Shown: one piece after another, positions 23,389 to 30,431 of the stretch
How the letters are laid out: each line of letters opens with the position of its first letter
Position numbering within the stretch: the stretch's first letter is position 1
Source of the DNA: CAYXZL01 sp964469925
GTDB taxonomy: Bacteria > Patescibacteriota > Gracilibacteria > Absconditabacterales > Absconditicoccaceae
Assembly: GCA_964469925.1 (NCBI GenBank)
Contig: CAYXZL010000015.1
Location: forward strand, 1-30,431
Direction of reading: 5' to 3'
Length of the DNA: 30,431 bases
Notes under the pieces: model-generated
What the model was told of the DNA's origin: nothing
Seen by the model: only the letters and a program-made list of their open reading frames with translations
The model's database searches: none
Program-made: the position numbers and the translations under genes

Positions 23389-23556
23389 ATGACGAAGTTT
23401 CAAGTCTATCAAGACTCTCAGAGTCTATGGAGACGAAGATTAGTAGGTGCAAACAATAAGTTGGTGTGAGCCTCTTCTGAATCTTTTTCTTCACAAAGCT
23501 ACTGTATGCAAAACGCGAGACTGGTGTTTTTGTCACTAAAACCCCACTTCCTTTAA
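23389..23556 (+). CDS. Small DUF1508 (YegP-like) protein inside the CRISPR-Cas locus
   Basis: 55 codons from ATG 23389 to TAA 23554-23556. The protein runs MTKFQVYQDSQSLWRRRLVG then ANNKLVGASSESFSSQSYCM and QNARLV. This is the DUF1508 repeat pattern: F-x-V-Y-x-D, W-R-x-R-L, A-x-N-x-K-[IL], S-x-E-[FY]-x-S. The glycine in LVGASS is encoded by TGA, so the gene belongs to the host code and vanishes under standard translation. One repeat only; YegP has two. Function of the domain is not established. It sits between cas12a and cas4, an unusual place for any gene, and its 3' end overlaps the predicted promoter of the cas4 leader. Confidence 0.75.
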
Positions 23557-23557
23557 T
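23530..23557 (+). promoter_or_regulatory. Candidate promoter for the cas4-cas1-cas2 leader RNA
   Basis: TTGTCA (23530-23535), 16-nt spacer, TTTAAT (23552-23557). Transcription would start near 23565, a few bases before the first hairpin of the structured leader. It overlaps the end of the DUF1508 gene. Prediction by eye. Confidence 0.4.
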
Positions 23558-23575
23558 GATAGTATAAACTACACT

Positions 23576-23605
23576 ATGCTCTGGTTACCTGGAGCTAGAG
23601 TATAG
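23576..23605 (+). CDS. Possible 9-codon leader peptide MLWLPGARV
   Basis: ATG at 23576, TAG at 23603-23605, exactly spanning hairpin P1 and ending one base before the crRNA-like handle. A ribosome translating it would melt P1 and, at the stop, cover the strand that can pair with the terminator. No Shine-Dalgarno is visible, and such a short frame can occur by chance. Reported because of its exact register with the structure. Confidence 0.2.
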   Translation: MLWLPGARV

Positions 23606-23626
23606 GAAATTTCTACTATCGTAGAT
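23606..23626 (+). repeat. Solitary CRISPR repeat 3' half (Cas12a crRNA handle) outside the array
   Basis: 21 nt matching the last 21 bases of the array repeat with one substitution (C for T at 23620, in the hairpin loop). The processed handle would be AATTTCTACTATCGTAGAT, fully compatible with Cas12a binding. The 15-nt 5' part of the array repeat is not conserved here. It lies about 2.1 kb from the array, on the same strand. The sequence after it is self-complementary instead of a free spacer. Confidence 0.9.
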
Positions 23627-23685
23627 AATAGTATTGTGCGAAAGCTCTCTCTTTCGGATACTACGAGGTTTTGACCCCACAAGAC

Positions 23686-23716
23686 AATCTGATTATACTC
23701 TATAGTCAGATTTTTT
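23686..23716 (+). terminator. Rho-independent terminator immediately before cas4
   Basis: AATCTGA plus TTATA (23686-23697), loop CTC, TATAG plus TCAGATT (23701-23712): 12 bp with one G-U, then a T-run to 23716. It ends 13 nt before the cas4 ATG, so cas4-cas1-cas2 from an upstream promoter require read-through or antitermination. Confidence 0.8.
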
Positions 23717-23729
23717 GTTATGGAAGAAT

Positions 23730-24290
23730 ATGCACGACTATATCCGTATAGCACTTCTCAATGACTTTGTCTTTTGCCCCAAGAGCATCTATTTTCACCA
23801 ATTATATGAAAACTATGATGACAAAGTTTATAAAGACACAGCTCAAGTCGAGTGATCGCAGGCTCATGAGTCCATAGACCAAAAAAAATATATGACCTCC
23901 AAACATATCATCGAGTCTATGAGAGTTTTTTCTGAACAATACCAATTACTTGGCAAAATCGACGTCTACAGTGCCAAGACCAAAACACTCACGGAAAGAA
24001 AAAACTATATTCAAAAGATATATGATGGCTACAAATACCAGCTCTATGCTCAATACTTTTGCATGACAGAGATGTGATATGCCGTAGAGAATTTGACACT
24101 CTACTCGGTCAAGGATAATATCAAGTATACAATTCCTCTTCCTGATGAACAAGAGACAGAGAAATTTGCTAAGCTTATCGCTAGGATCAAACATTTTAGA
24201 CCAGACGACCCTCATTTCTACCAAAACCCTAACAAGTGTCAGCAGTGTATCTATAGGGAGTTGTGTGACTATTATCTTCGTCAGCACTAG
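23730..24290 (+). CDS. cas4: Cas4 Fe-S exonuclease of the adaptation module
   Basis: 186 aa. The N terminus RIALLNDFVFCPKSIYFHQL carries the first cluster cysteine. The nuclease core shows KIDVYSAKTKTLTERKNY (Asp and the E-x-K motif region) and DGYKYQLYAQYFCMTEMGY. The C terminus has the three remaining cluster cysteines, CQQCIYRELC. Cas4 selects and trims PAM-bearing prespacers for Cas1-Cas2. Several TGA-Gly codons, including 24075-24077. The start at 23730 has GGAAG just upstream; the preceding ATG at 23720 is in another frame. The TAG stop (24288-24290) is followed two bases later by cas1, so the two genes are coupled. Confidence 0.93.
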
Positions 24291-24292
24291 TC

Positions 24293-25324
24293 ATGATATC
24301 ACGAGACGATATGAGCCAAAAACAACTTCTTGTTATTTTTGCTGATGAGCTCAAACATGTTAGTCTCAAAAACGATAACATTGTCATCAAGGAGAAAGAC
24401 GCTATTCGCAATCAGATGTCCTGCTCCAAGCTCCTCTGTGTCTGTATTATTGGAGACTGCACAATGACGACCAAAATCATTGAAAAACTTCTGAGTTATG
24501 GTGCCAGTGTTAGTTGCCTGTGATCAAATCTCTCACAAAGATTTAGCATTGGTACAGGCTTGGAGGGTAATTATGTACTGAGACAGAAGCAGTACGATAT
24601 GGCAGGCTGGCAACTTATCACTGCTAGGACTATCATACAAAACAAAATTGCTAACCAATGACTCCTTCTCCAAGAGATCAGAAACAAGTCTCCAGAGCTC
24701 AAAGACGCCATCATGAAGATCAAGGACATCTATGACAAGGTTGAGCAACAAAACAATCCTGATAGCATCAGATGATTGGAAGGGAATGCCTCCAAGCTAT
24801 TTTTTGGCAACTATTTTGGTGAGATAGGCCGATATAAAAGGATGCCAAGGACGAGAAACGATATCATCAATTTCGTTTTGGATATTGGCTATAGTATGCT
24901 TTTCAATTTTGTTGATGCTAACGTCAATCTCTATGGCTTTGACAGCTACAAGGGGGTGTATCATACCCAATTTTTCGAAAGGAAATCGCTTGTTTGCGAT
25001 CTGATGGAGCCTTTTAGATGTATTATTGATAGACAAATCAAGAAATCATATAATCTGGGGCAGATCAAAGAAAAAGATTTCCGCTTTCACAAAAACGAGT
25101 ACTCTCTCCGCCTGGACAAGAGGCAGATCTATGTCAAACTCATGCTCGATGCTATCCTCCACTACAAAAAAGAGATCTTTGACTATGTGAAGCTCTACTA
25201 TAGGGCTGTTATGAGTGAAAAGTATGATATTCCGACCTTTTATATTAGTCAGACCAAACTATGATCATCATCTCCTACGACATTTCCGATGACAAACTCA
25301 GGACACAGTTTGCCAAACTCTTAG
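24293..25324 (+). CDS. cas1: Cas1 integrase, with C-terminal extension over cas2
   Basis: 323 aa to the conventional end, 343 aa if TGA is read as Gly. The metal-binding residues are visible: E163 in GLEGNASKLFF, H224 in GVYHTQFFERKSL, D236 in CDLMEPFR. Internal TGA-Gly codons occur at 24524-24526, 24659-24661 and 24773-24775. At 25262-25264 the usual ATGA overlap with cas2 contains TGA, which in this code is not a stop. The frame continues for 20 more codons (GSSSPTTFPMTNSGHSLPNS) to TAG 25322-25324, inside cas2. An alternative start at 24311 (MSQKQLLVIFADE) fits typical Cas1 N termini and may be the real one. It builds the array with Cas2. Confidence 0.92.
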
Positions 25325-25539
25325 ATAAATATGGCAGGAGGCTACAATATTCTGTTTTCGAAATAAAAAATAGTGCCAGACTAATCAAACTGATCAAGTC
25401 ACAGATAGAACACTATTTTGCCAAAAGATTTGCAATGACGGATAGCGTATTTATAGTTCCTGTGTGTGAATGATGCGAAAAAAAGATATACAGACTATGA
25501 TATGCGGTGCATGAAGAGGAAGAAGTGGTCTTTATGTAG
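25261..25539 (+). CDS. cas2: Cas2, structural partner of Cas1
   Basis: 92 aa. MIIISYDISDDKLRTQFAKL is the first ferredoxin-fold strand with the conserved Asp (D7). It continues LDKYGRRLQYSVFEIKNSAR, the family pattern. Two TGA-Gly codons follow (VPVCEG and RLGYAV), and TAG at 25537-25539 ends the gene; under the standard code it would be truncated after 70 residues. The start codon overlaps the end of the Cas1 coding region. Cas2 bridges two Cas1 dimers during spacer integration. It is followed directly by the CRISPR leader. Confidence 0.93.
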
Positions 25540-25714
25540 ATGGTCTTTACCACTGTTGTTTAGTGGTAGAAATTACCCTAGGGGTTGTACGTATTGGTAG
25601 GGAAATGCAAACCTACCGTCTTTATAAAACTCGATTGGCTTATCATGAGGGCTCTCGCAATTACCAGTCAGATGGCGATAGTAGCAAGAAGCTCTCGCAT
25701 AAGCCATATGTGCA
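25540..25714 (+). promoter_or_regulatory. CRISPR leader
   Basis: 175 nt between cas2 and the first repeat, on the side where crRNA transcription must begin. It contains hairpin TACCACT/AGTGGTA (25548-25554, 25562-25568), hairpin GGTAGG/CCTACC (25596-25601, 25612-25617), and a direct repeat GCTCTCGCA (25651-25659, 25691-25699). An inverted pair GGCTTAT/ATAAGCC (25637-25643, 25699-25705) ends 9 nt before the array. The last two are candidates for integration-complex binding. No ORF seen. Confidence 0.7.
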
Positions 25715-27569
25715 GCCTATAACTCCTAAGAAATTTCTACTATTGTAGATCTGGTGCTGCGAACTCAAGAAACTCATGCCTATAACTCCTAAGAAATTTC
25801 TACTATTGTAGATGATGTTGCCTTAGGAATCTGGTATATCGCCTATAACTCCTAAGAAATTTCTACTATTGTAGATAAGTGCTGCTAATATCATACAGAT
25901 AGAGCCTATAACTCCTAAGAAATTTCTACTATTGTAGATTTTCCACAACTATGATTATAGATATACGCCTATAACTCCTAAGAAATTTCTACTATTGTAG
26001 ATGATAAACAGATTGGCGACCTTATTGGGGCCTATAACTCCTAAGAAATTTCTACTATTGTAGATCAAGACTGAAAGAACAGATAGGGATACAGGCCTAT
26101 AACTCCTAAGAAATTTCTACTATTGTAGATAGTGTACACGTCTTGCTTTGCATAGGCCTATAACTCCTAAGAAATTTCTACTATTGTAGATCTTTCTAAC
26201 TCCATGTACGCTTTTGTGCCTATAACTCCTAAGAAATTTCTACTATTGTAGATTACTGACATCAACATCAAATAAGATGTGCTGCCTATAACTCCTAAGA
26301 AATTTCTACTATTGTAGATTGACCGTAAAGATGTTGAGTAGATAGGCCTATAACTCCTAAGAAATTTCTACTATTGTAGATCAGTCGGTAACGGTAACGA
26401 ATAAAGGCCTATAACTCCTAAGAAATTTCTACTATTGTAGATACCGTTACTGATACGATCAAGAGAGACAGCCTATAACTCCTAAGAAATTTCTACTATT
26501 GTAGATCGTACTCTGCAACCTCAACTTCGATAAGCCTATAACTCCTAAGAAATTTCTACTATTGTAGATTAGTGATCCTTTCTACATATCACGTATGCCT
26601 ATAACTCCTAAGAAATTTCTACTATTGTAGATAATAAGAGAGATATTGGACACTACCTGCCTATAACTCCTAAGAAATTTCTACTATTGTAGATTGCTGA
26701 TCAAACCTACTAATGGCAAGCCTATAACTCCTAAGAAATTTCTACTATTGTAGATTTGAGAGTCTCTATTTTATTCTTCTTGCCTATAACTCCTAAGAAA
26801 TTTCTACTATTGTAGATTGGCTTTCATGGCATTTTCCAGTTCTCCGGCCTATAACTCCTAAGAAATTTCTACTATTGTAGATAGAAACCTTAATCCCTAT
26901 GATACTAAGGCCTATAACTCCTAAGAAATTTCTACTATTGTAGATTCTCTCATTATCACGGGCTTAATTACGCCTATAACTCCTAAGAAATTTCTACTAT
27001 TGTAGATGTTTATCAATTGCCGTCCTGACTTGTTGGCCTATAACTCCTAAGAAATTTCTACTATTGTAGATCCGACATTTTGTCTCGCTTTCTCTTGCCT
27101 ATAACTCCTAAGAAATTTCTACTATTGTAGATACTGTGCTACTGATTTTAGATTTCTGCAGCCTATAACTCCTAAGAAATTTCTACTATTGTAGATACTT
27201 GTGTTGTGCCTCAATAAGTTCTTTGCCTATAACTCCTAAGAAATTTCTACTATTGTAGATGAACATAGCCCTTGATGTCTTGTTTCGCCTATAACTCCTA
27301 AGAAATTTCTACTATTGTAGATACAGAATTATCGTATGTTAAATGATTGCCTATAACTCCTAAGAAATTTCTACTATTGTAGATTACAGGTCAGCAAGAA
27401 GGCATATAGGCCTATAACTCCTAAGAAATTTCTACTATTGTAGATTCGTATAGTTCTTGCACTTTGTCGAAGAGGCCTATAACTCCTAAGAAATTTCTAC
27501 TATTGTAGATAAGATGATGAGCTGAGCAAGATGTTGAGCCTATAACTCCTAAGAAATTTCTACTATTGT
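25715..27569 (+). CRISPR. Type V-A CRISPR array, 30 repeats and 29 spacers
   Basis: The repeat is 36 nt, begins GCCTATAACTCC and ends with the Cas12a handle AATTTCTACTATTGTAGAT. I read the first 29 copies as identical. Spacers are 25-30 nt (mostly 25-28). Transcription is plus strand, from the leader side next to cas2, because the handle lies 5' of each spacer as Cas12a requires. The 30th repeat (27538-27569) is truncated. Spacers 11 (26382-26406) and 12 (26443-26470) share an inverted 8-mer, GTAACGGT/ACCGTTAC. I found no long spacer match elsewhere in the window by eye. The identical repeats and large spacer number suggest an active array. Confidence 0.98.
27538..27569 (+). repeat. Degenerate terminal repeat of the array
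   Basis: The first 32 bases match the repeat, but the final AGAT is replaced by CTCT. The GTAGA arm of the handle hairpin is lost, so this copy cannot form a working crRNA handle. Terminal degeneration at the leader-distal end is typical and confirms array polarity. Confidence 0.9.
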
Positions 27570-27584
27570 CTCTTGTTTTTTCTA

Positions 27585-27615
27585 TTGACATTTATCTCTT
27601 TTTCTTTCATATAGT
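27585..27615 (+). promoter_or_regulatory. Candidate promoter of the nrdJ operon
   Basis: Consensus TTGACA at 27585-27590, with CATATA at 27608-27613 (17-nt spacer) or TATAGT at 27610-27615 (19-nt). It lies just after the array and about 30-35 nt before the nrdJ ATG at 27645; AGGGG lies between. Confidence 0.5.
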
Positions 27616-27644
27616 GTCGTAGTTTTCATATTGAGCAGGGGACA

Positions 27645-29426
27645 ATGAATCAGATGCCCTATGAGCAGCCAGGTCCTGACATAAACACAGGTCCTCTTTC
27701 TAGACTATCTCTTGTTTCAGAGAGCCGTTTTGTCGAGCATCCCTTTACTGATCTTGGACTAGAAATTTTACAATCAGGCAATATCACATGACCCTGAGAA
27801 GCTCCTGAAGCACTCTTGCAGAGAGTATATGCTAGTCTGTCTGATTCAGGACCTCACTTTTCTGACCAGCTCTACGACTCACTTTCTACGGGAGCGTTTG
27901 TACTGAGCACTCCTATCCTCACGAATGCTGGAAGGTACAACGACAAGCCCCTTTCTGCCTGCACGGTCCCCTCCCTCAACTGGGGCAGAGAACGACATCT
28001 CATAGAACAACAACTCACCCAACTCCGCCTAGGTGGCATGGGCACGGGCTTCAACTTTGATGAACTTGAAGACCCCATAGCTATGATCAAAAAGATCAAT
28101 GATCTGTCTGTGCAACTGCAGACATCGGGGCAACAAGATAGACCTGTAGGCAATATGGGCGTTTTGTCTATCTATCATCCTCGTATTTTGGATTATATCA
28201 GACTGAAGACACAGGCTGCTGGTCATGATATCAGTTGTTTCAATATCTCGGTCAATATTGATGCAGCTTTTATGCAGGCTGTAGAGCAAGACGCCCCCAT
28301 TAGCTTATGGGATGGTAGCACCGTCAAGGCTAGTGAACTGATGTATGCTATCGCTGAGGCTGCACATGAGTGTGCTGATCCTGGACTTGTTTTTTTGGAT
28401 AGAATGAATGCGGACAACCCCACCCCACTGTTAGCTCCTTATACCGCTACTGCTCCCTGTGGTGAAGTGTGATTGGCTCCTGGAGAGACTTGTCAGTTTG
28501 GTTCTTTAAACCTGGGCTTATTTGTGAGCAATGCATTTGGGTCAGATGCAGCCATTGACTACGATGGACTACAAGCTGCTGTCTCTGCTATGGTTCGTAC
28601 TCTCGACAATGCCCTTGATATCAGTATTCGCCACTATGATGCTCAGAGCTCTCTTATCATGAATGCAAAAAGAAAGATTGGTGTCGGTGTGTGTTGATTT
28701 GCTGATATGCTGCTGCAGTTGGGTGCTCCCTATGGTTCGCAGCAATCATTAGCTGTTGCTCGTGATGTCATGAGTTTTATCAACTACCACTCCAAGGTCG
28801 CTAGTATGCAGTTAGCTCAAGAAAGATGAGCCTTTGGAGCATTTCACACCAGTCGCTACATGGCCGACGATGACTCACACTTTCTTGCAAGATATGCATG
28901 ATATTCTACTTCCCACGTTACTTCCAGAGATTGGCAGACTTTACAAAGGGATATCCGTCAGCATGGTATTAGGCATGCTAGCACCACAGCCCTGCCGCCA
29001 ACGGGTAGGAGTGCTATGCTCTACTGAGCAAGCCAGCAAATAGAACCATATTTCATGATGTGTGATAATCGTGGCAGGATGAATCCTTTGCTTCTCCGTC
29101 TCTTCAAGCACAGAGGGGTACCAGACGCATTACAAGAACAGGTATGTCGTGAAAAATCCCTTCAGTCATTACAACATACTTCTCGAGCTGATATTGCTCA
29201 GCTATGCGTCACAGCACTCACATTAGATCCCTTCGATCACCTCACTATGGTAGCAGCTTTCCAAAAAGACACTGATGAAGCAGTCTCTAAGACGGTTAAT
29301 CTGCCTAGCACCTATAGCGTCGAAGATGTGATGGATATCTACCTCTACGCCTGGGAGCTTGGGCTCAAAGGCATCACCGTCTATAGGCAAGGTTCCAAGT
29401 CACATGAACCTATGAAATTATCCTAA
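27645..29426 (+). CDS. nrdJ: Ribonucleotide reductase, adenosylcobalamin-dependent type (class II)
   Basis: 593 aa catalytic subunit converting ribonucleotides to deoxyribonucleotides. Landmarks: STPILTNAG with C106 in LSACTVP; LGGMGTGFNFDEL; DRPVGNMGVLSIYHPRI; CFNISVNIDAAFM; the active site APCGEVGLAPGETCQFGSLN (C272, E274, C283); RKIGVGVCGFADML; ALPPTGRSAMLYGASQQIEP; and the class II tail signature GLKGITVYRQGSK. No N-terminal ATP cone. Many TGA-Gly codons, including that after CGEV (28470-28472). It ends HEPMKLS at TAA, without the C-terminal cysteine pair that normally relays reducing equivalents. Class II assignment rests on motif pattern. The Nudix and kinase genes follow closely, so a nucleotide-supply operon is likely. 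Confidence 0.88.
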
Positions 29427-29450
29427 CTTTATTTGACAGCATCTCCCTCC

Positions 29451-29915
29451 ATGGAAAAAGATAGCTTTGATTTCCAACTCTGCCAAAAGCTTGTGATTGT
29501 TGACGAGGCTCTGGCACATGTCTTACTCGCTCAAAGAAAATGAGAGGCAGACTATGATGGTGTCTATGGATTTATTGGTGGCAAGGCAGAAAATACTGAC
29601 ACAGACCACCTGGCAGCCTTACAAAGAGAAAAGATTGAAGAAATTGGAGATCAATGTGCTGTTGAGCTGTACTATGCTTTTTCAGTCAACCATTTTTATA
29701 GGAAAAATGATGGACGTGCAATGATCCTGCCTCACTATCTTGGTATCTATCGTGGAGGGGACATTACTCTTTCTGATGAATATAGTCACTATGAACGAGT
29801 TCCTCTTTCGGACATCGATCAGTTTCAACCTTTGATTGAAACAGTCCCTGGAGCAGTTTTTTGACTCCTGTCGATCAAAGGTCAATTATTTGCCTGACCT
29901 TCTCTCACTATCTAG
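29451..29915 (+). CDS. Nudix hydrolase
   Basis: 154 aa with a Nudix box at residues 43-66: GGKAENTDTDHLAALQ followed by REKIEEIG. The REKIEEIG helix carrying the metal-binding glutamates is intact. The upstream part is slightly divergent, with Asp50 where Glu is usual and one extra residue before Arg59. TGA-Gly codons include one in QRKGEADYDG; the stop is TAG 29913-29915. Nudix enzymes cleave nucleoside diphosphates linked to another group, for example in nucleotide-pool cleaning. Substrate is unknown, but its place 24 nt after the ribonucleotide reductase suggests (d)NTP metabolism. Confidence 0.85.
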
Positions 29916-29937
29916 TCTTTACTCTATCCGCAAACTC

Positions 29938-30431
29938 ATGGGTATGAGCTTAACTTCTGGGACACATCTATGACTGGTTGGTATTAGTGGCACGGGCAAG
30001 TCGACTCTCGCCACTAAACTGATGGCAGACATTCCAAGTCTTCAGTACCTTTCTCTTTCATCTTTTGTGAGGTCTATTGCTGCAAACTTCAATATGGCAC
30101 CCACGAGGGACAATTTTGCTCAGGTGGCAGCACGATGCAGACAAAGGATGTGAAACTGATTTTTGGCTACATTTGCCTATGGTGCTATTGCTCATGATCC
30201 GTCTGGGCTTCCTTACTTCATTGATGGCATCAGACATATTGATGAGATAGCAGTTCTTCGTGATAAATTAGCCATTACGCTGATCGGAATCAAGGTAGAT
30301 GATTGGGAGGTGCTTGCTCAGAGACTCATGGAGAGAGCAAGACCAACCGACAACCTTACCCCAGAGGGTGTTCGTGCTACTCTTCAGAGAGAATGGCATT
30401 CTGCTAGTATGAATGTCGCTGAATGCTTGCC
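29938..30431 (+). CDS. P-loop nucleotide kinase-like protein, 3' end outside window
   Basis: About 164 codons visible. Walker A is GISGTGKST (residues 15-23). A D-G-I-R motif at 96-99 in YFIDGIRHIDEIAVLRD is followed by LAITLIGIKVDDWEVLAQRL and MERARPTD. This pattern is seen in small P-loop kinases related to adenylate, cytidylate and dephospho-CoA kinases, where DGIR binds the acceptor. Exact substrate is not resolvable. TGA-Gly codons are present (for example in HLGLVGISG and QRMGNGF). It starts 22 nt after the Nudix stop, completing a nucleotide-metabolism cluster. A second ATG at 29944 is an alternative start. Confidence 0.75.

Larger units (their letters stand above)
23565..23717 (+). 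ncRNA. Structured leader RNA carrying a solitary Cas12a handle, ahead of cas4
   Basis: Four consecutive elements can be drawn by hand. P1: CTATGCTCT (23574-23582) with AGAGTATAG (23597-23605), 9 bp with one G-U. Handle: the crRNA-like hairpin TCTAC/GTAGA within 23606-23626. P3: TAGTAT (23629-23634) with ATACTA (23658-23663), and inside it CGAAAG (23639-23644) with CTTTCG (23651-23656). P4: a 12-bp intrinsic terminator at 23686-23712 plus T-run. The 3' arm of P1 (23596-23605) can alternatively pair with 23693-23702 of the terminator, 10 bp with one G-U. The element ends 13 nt before cas4. It may be an independent small RNA that binds Cas12a, or an attenuator in the 5' UTR of the adaptation operon. 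I know of no described type V-A element with this layout. Confidence 0.6.

Noticed and set aside
23627..23649. Solitary handle as a normal self-targeting or autoregulatory crRNA
   Set aside because: The only matches I saw to its first ten bases (1013-1022 and 8523-8532) are short, AT-rich and lack a TTTN PAM; none was seen in the cas12a promoter. The guide region is also self-paired.
355..29426. UGA read as tryptophan (code 4)
   Set aside because: TGG is used at conserved tryptophans, and TGA falls on conserved glycines, for example Cas12a CPSCG, GFKR and the SulP N terminus.

Overview
The window comes from a bacterium that reads UGA as glycine (genetic code 25), which points to the Candidate Phyla Radiation lineages Absconditabacteria (SR1) or Gracilibacteria (BD1-5/GN02). 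The evidence is internal. At least seven genes (sulP, lysA, the giant surface protein, cas12a, cas4, cas1, nrdJ) are cut into fragments under the standard code. They become single full-length family members when TGA is Gly, and TGA falls on conserved glycines, such as the second CPxCG of the Cas12a zinc ribbon and the GFKR after RuvC-II. TAA and TAG remain stops and TGG remains Trp. No rRNA or tRNA gene was seen, so the phylum cannot be settled from this window.

Layout. 1-4661, minus strand: a putative lipoprotein, a structured terminator-bearing leader, lysA (diaminopimelate decarboxylase), a SulP/STAS anion transporter and a CsaA-like tRNA-binding protein. 4974-5636, plus strand: a secreted protein with no TGA-glycine codons, followed by a 16-bp perfect hairpin; it looks foreign. 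5907-18191, plus strand: one uninterrupted 4,094-codon reading frame for a giant exported protein with Ig-like and FG-GAP/Ca-binding elements and a proline-rich segment. 17 nt later comes a secreted Cys-containing protein (18209-19165) and a terminator. 19225-19437, minus strand: a small GC-rich ORF whose stop is TGA, again looking foreign.

19653-27569 is a complete type V-A CRISPR-Cas locus: compact Cas12a (1,163 aa), Cas4, Cas1, Cas2, leader, and an array of 30 repeats with 29 spacers of 25-30 nt. The unusual part is the 585-nt gap between cas12a and cas4. It holds a terminator-like structured element, a 55-codon DUF1508/YegP-like gene, and then a roughly 150-nt structured leader. That leader contains a solitary copy of the Cas12a crRNA handle (21 nt, one loop mismatch to the array repeat), an upstream hairpin coincident with a 9-codon mini-ORF, a second strong hairpin, and a 12-bp intrinsic terminator ending 13 nt before the cas4 start. 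The 3' arm of the first hairpin is also complementary over 10 bp to the terminator. This has the architecture of an attenuator in which Cas12a binding or cleavage at the handle could control the adaptation genes cas4-cas1-cas2. I regard it as the best candidate for an undescribed system here.

27585-30431 returns to housekeeping: a promoter, an adenosylcobalamin-type ribonucleotide reductase lacking the usual C-terminal cysteine tail, a Nudix hydrolase and the start of a P-loop nucleotide kinase. Together these look like a small nucleotide-metabolism operon.
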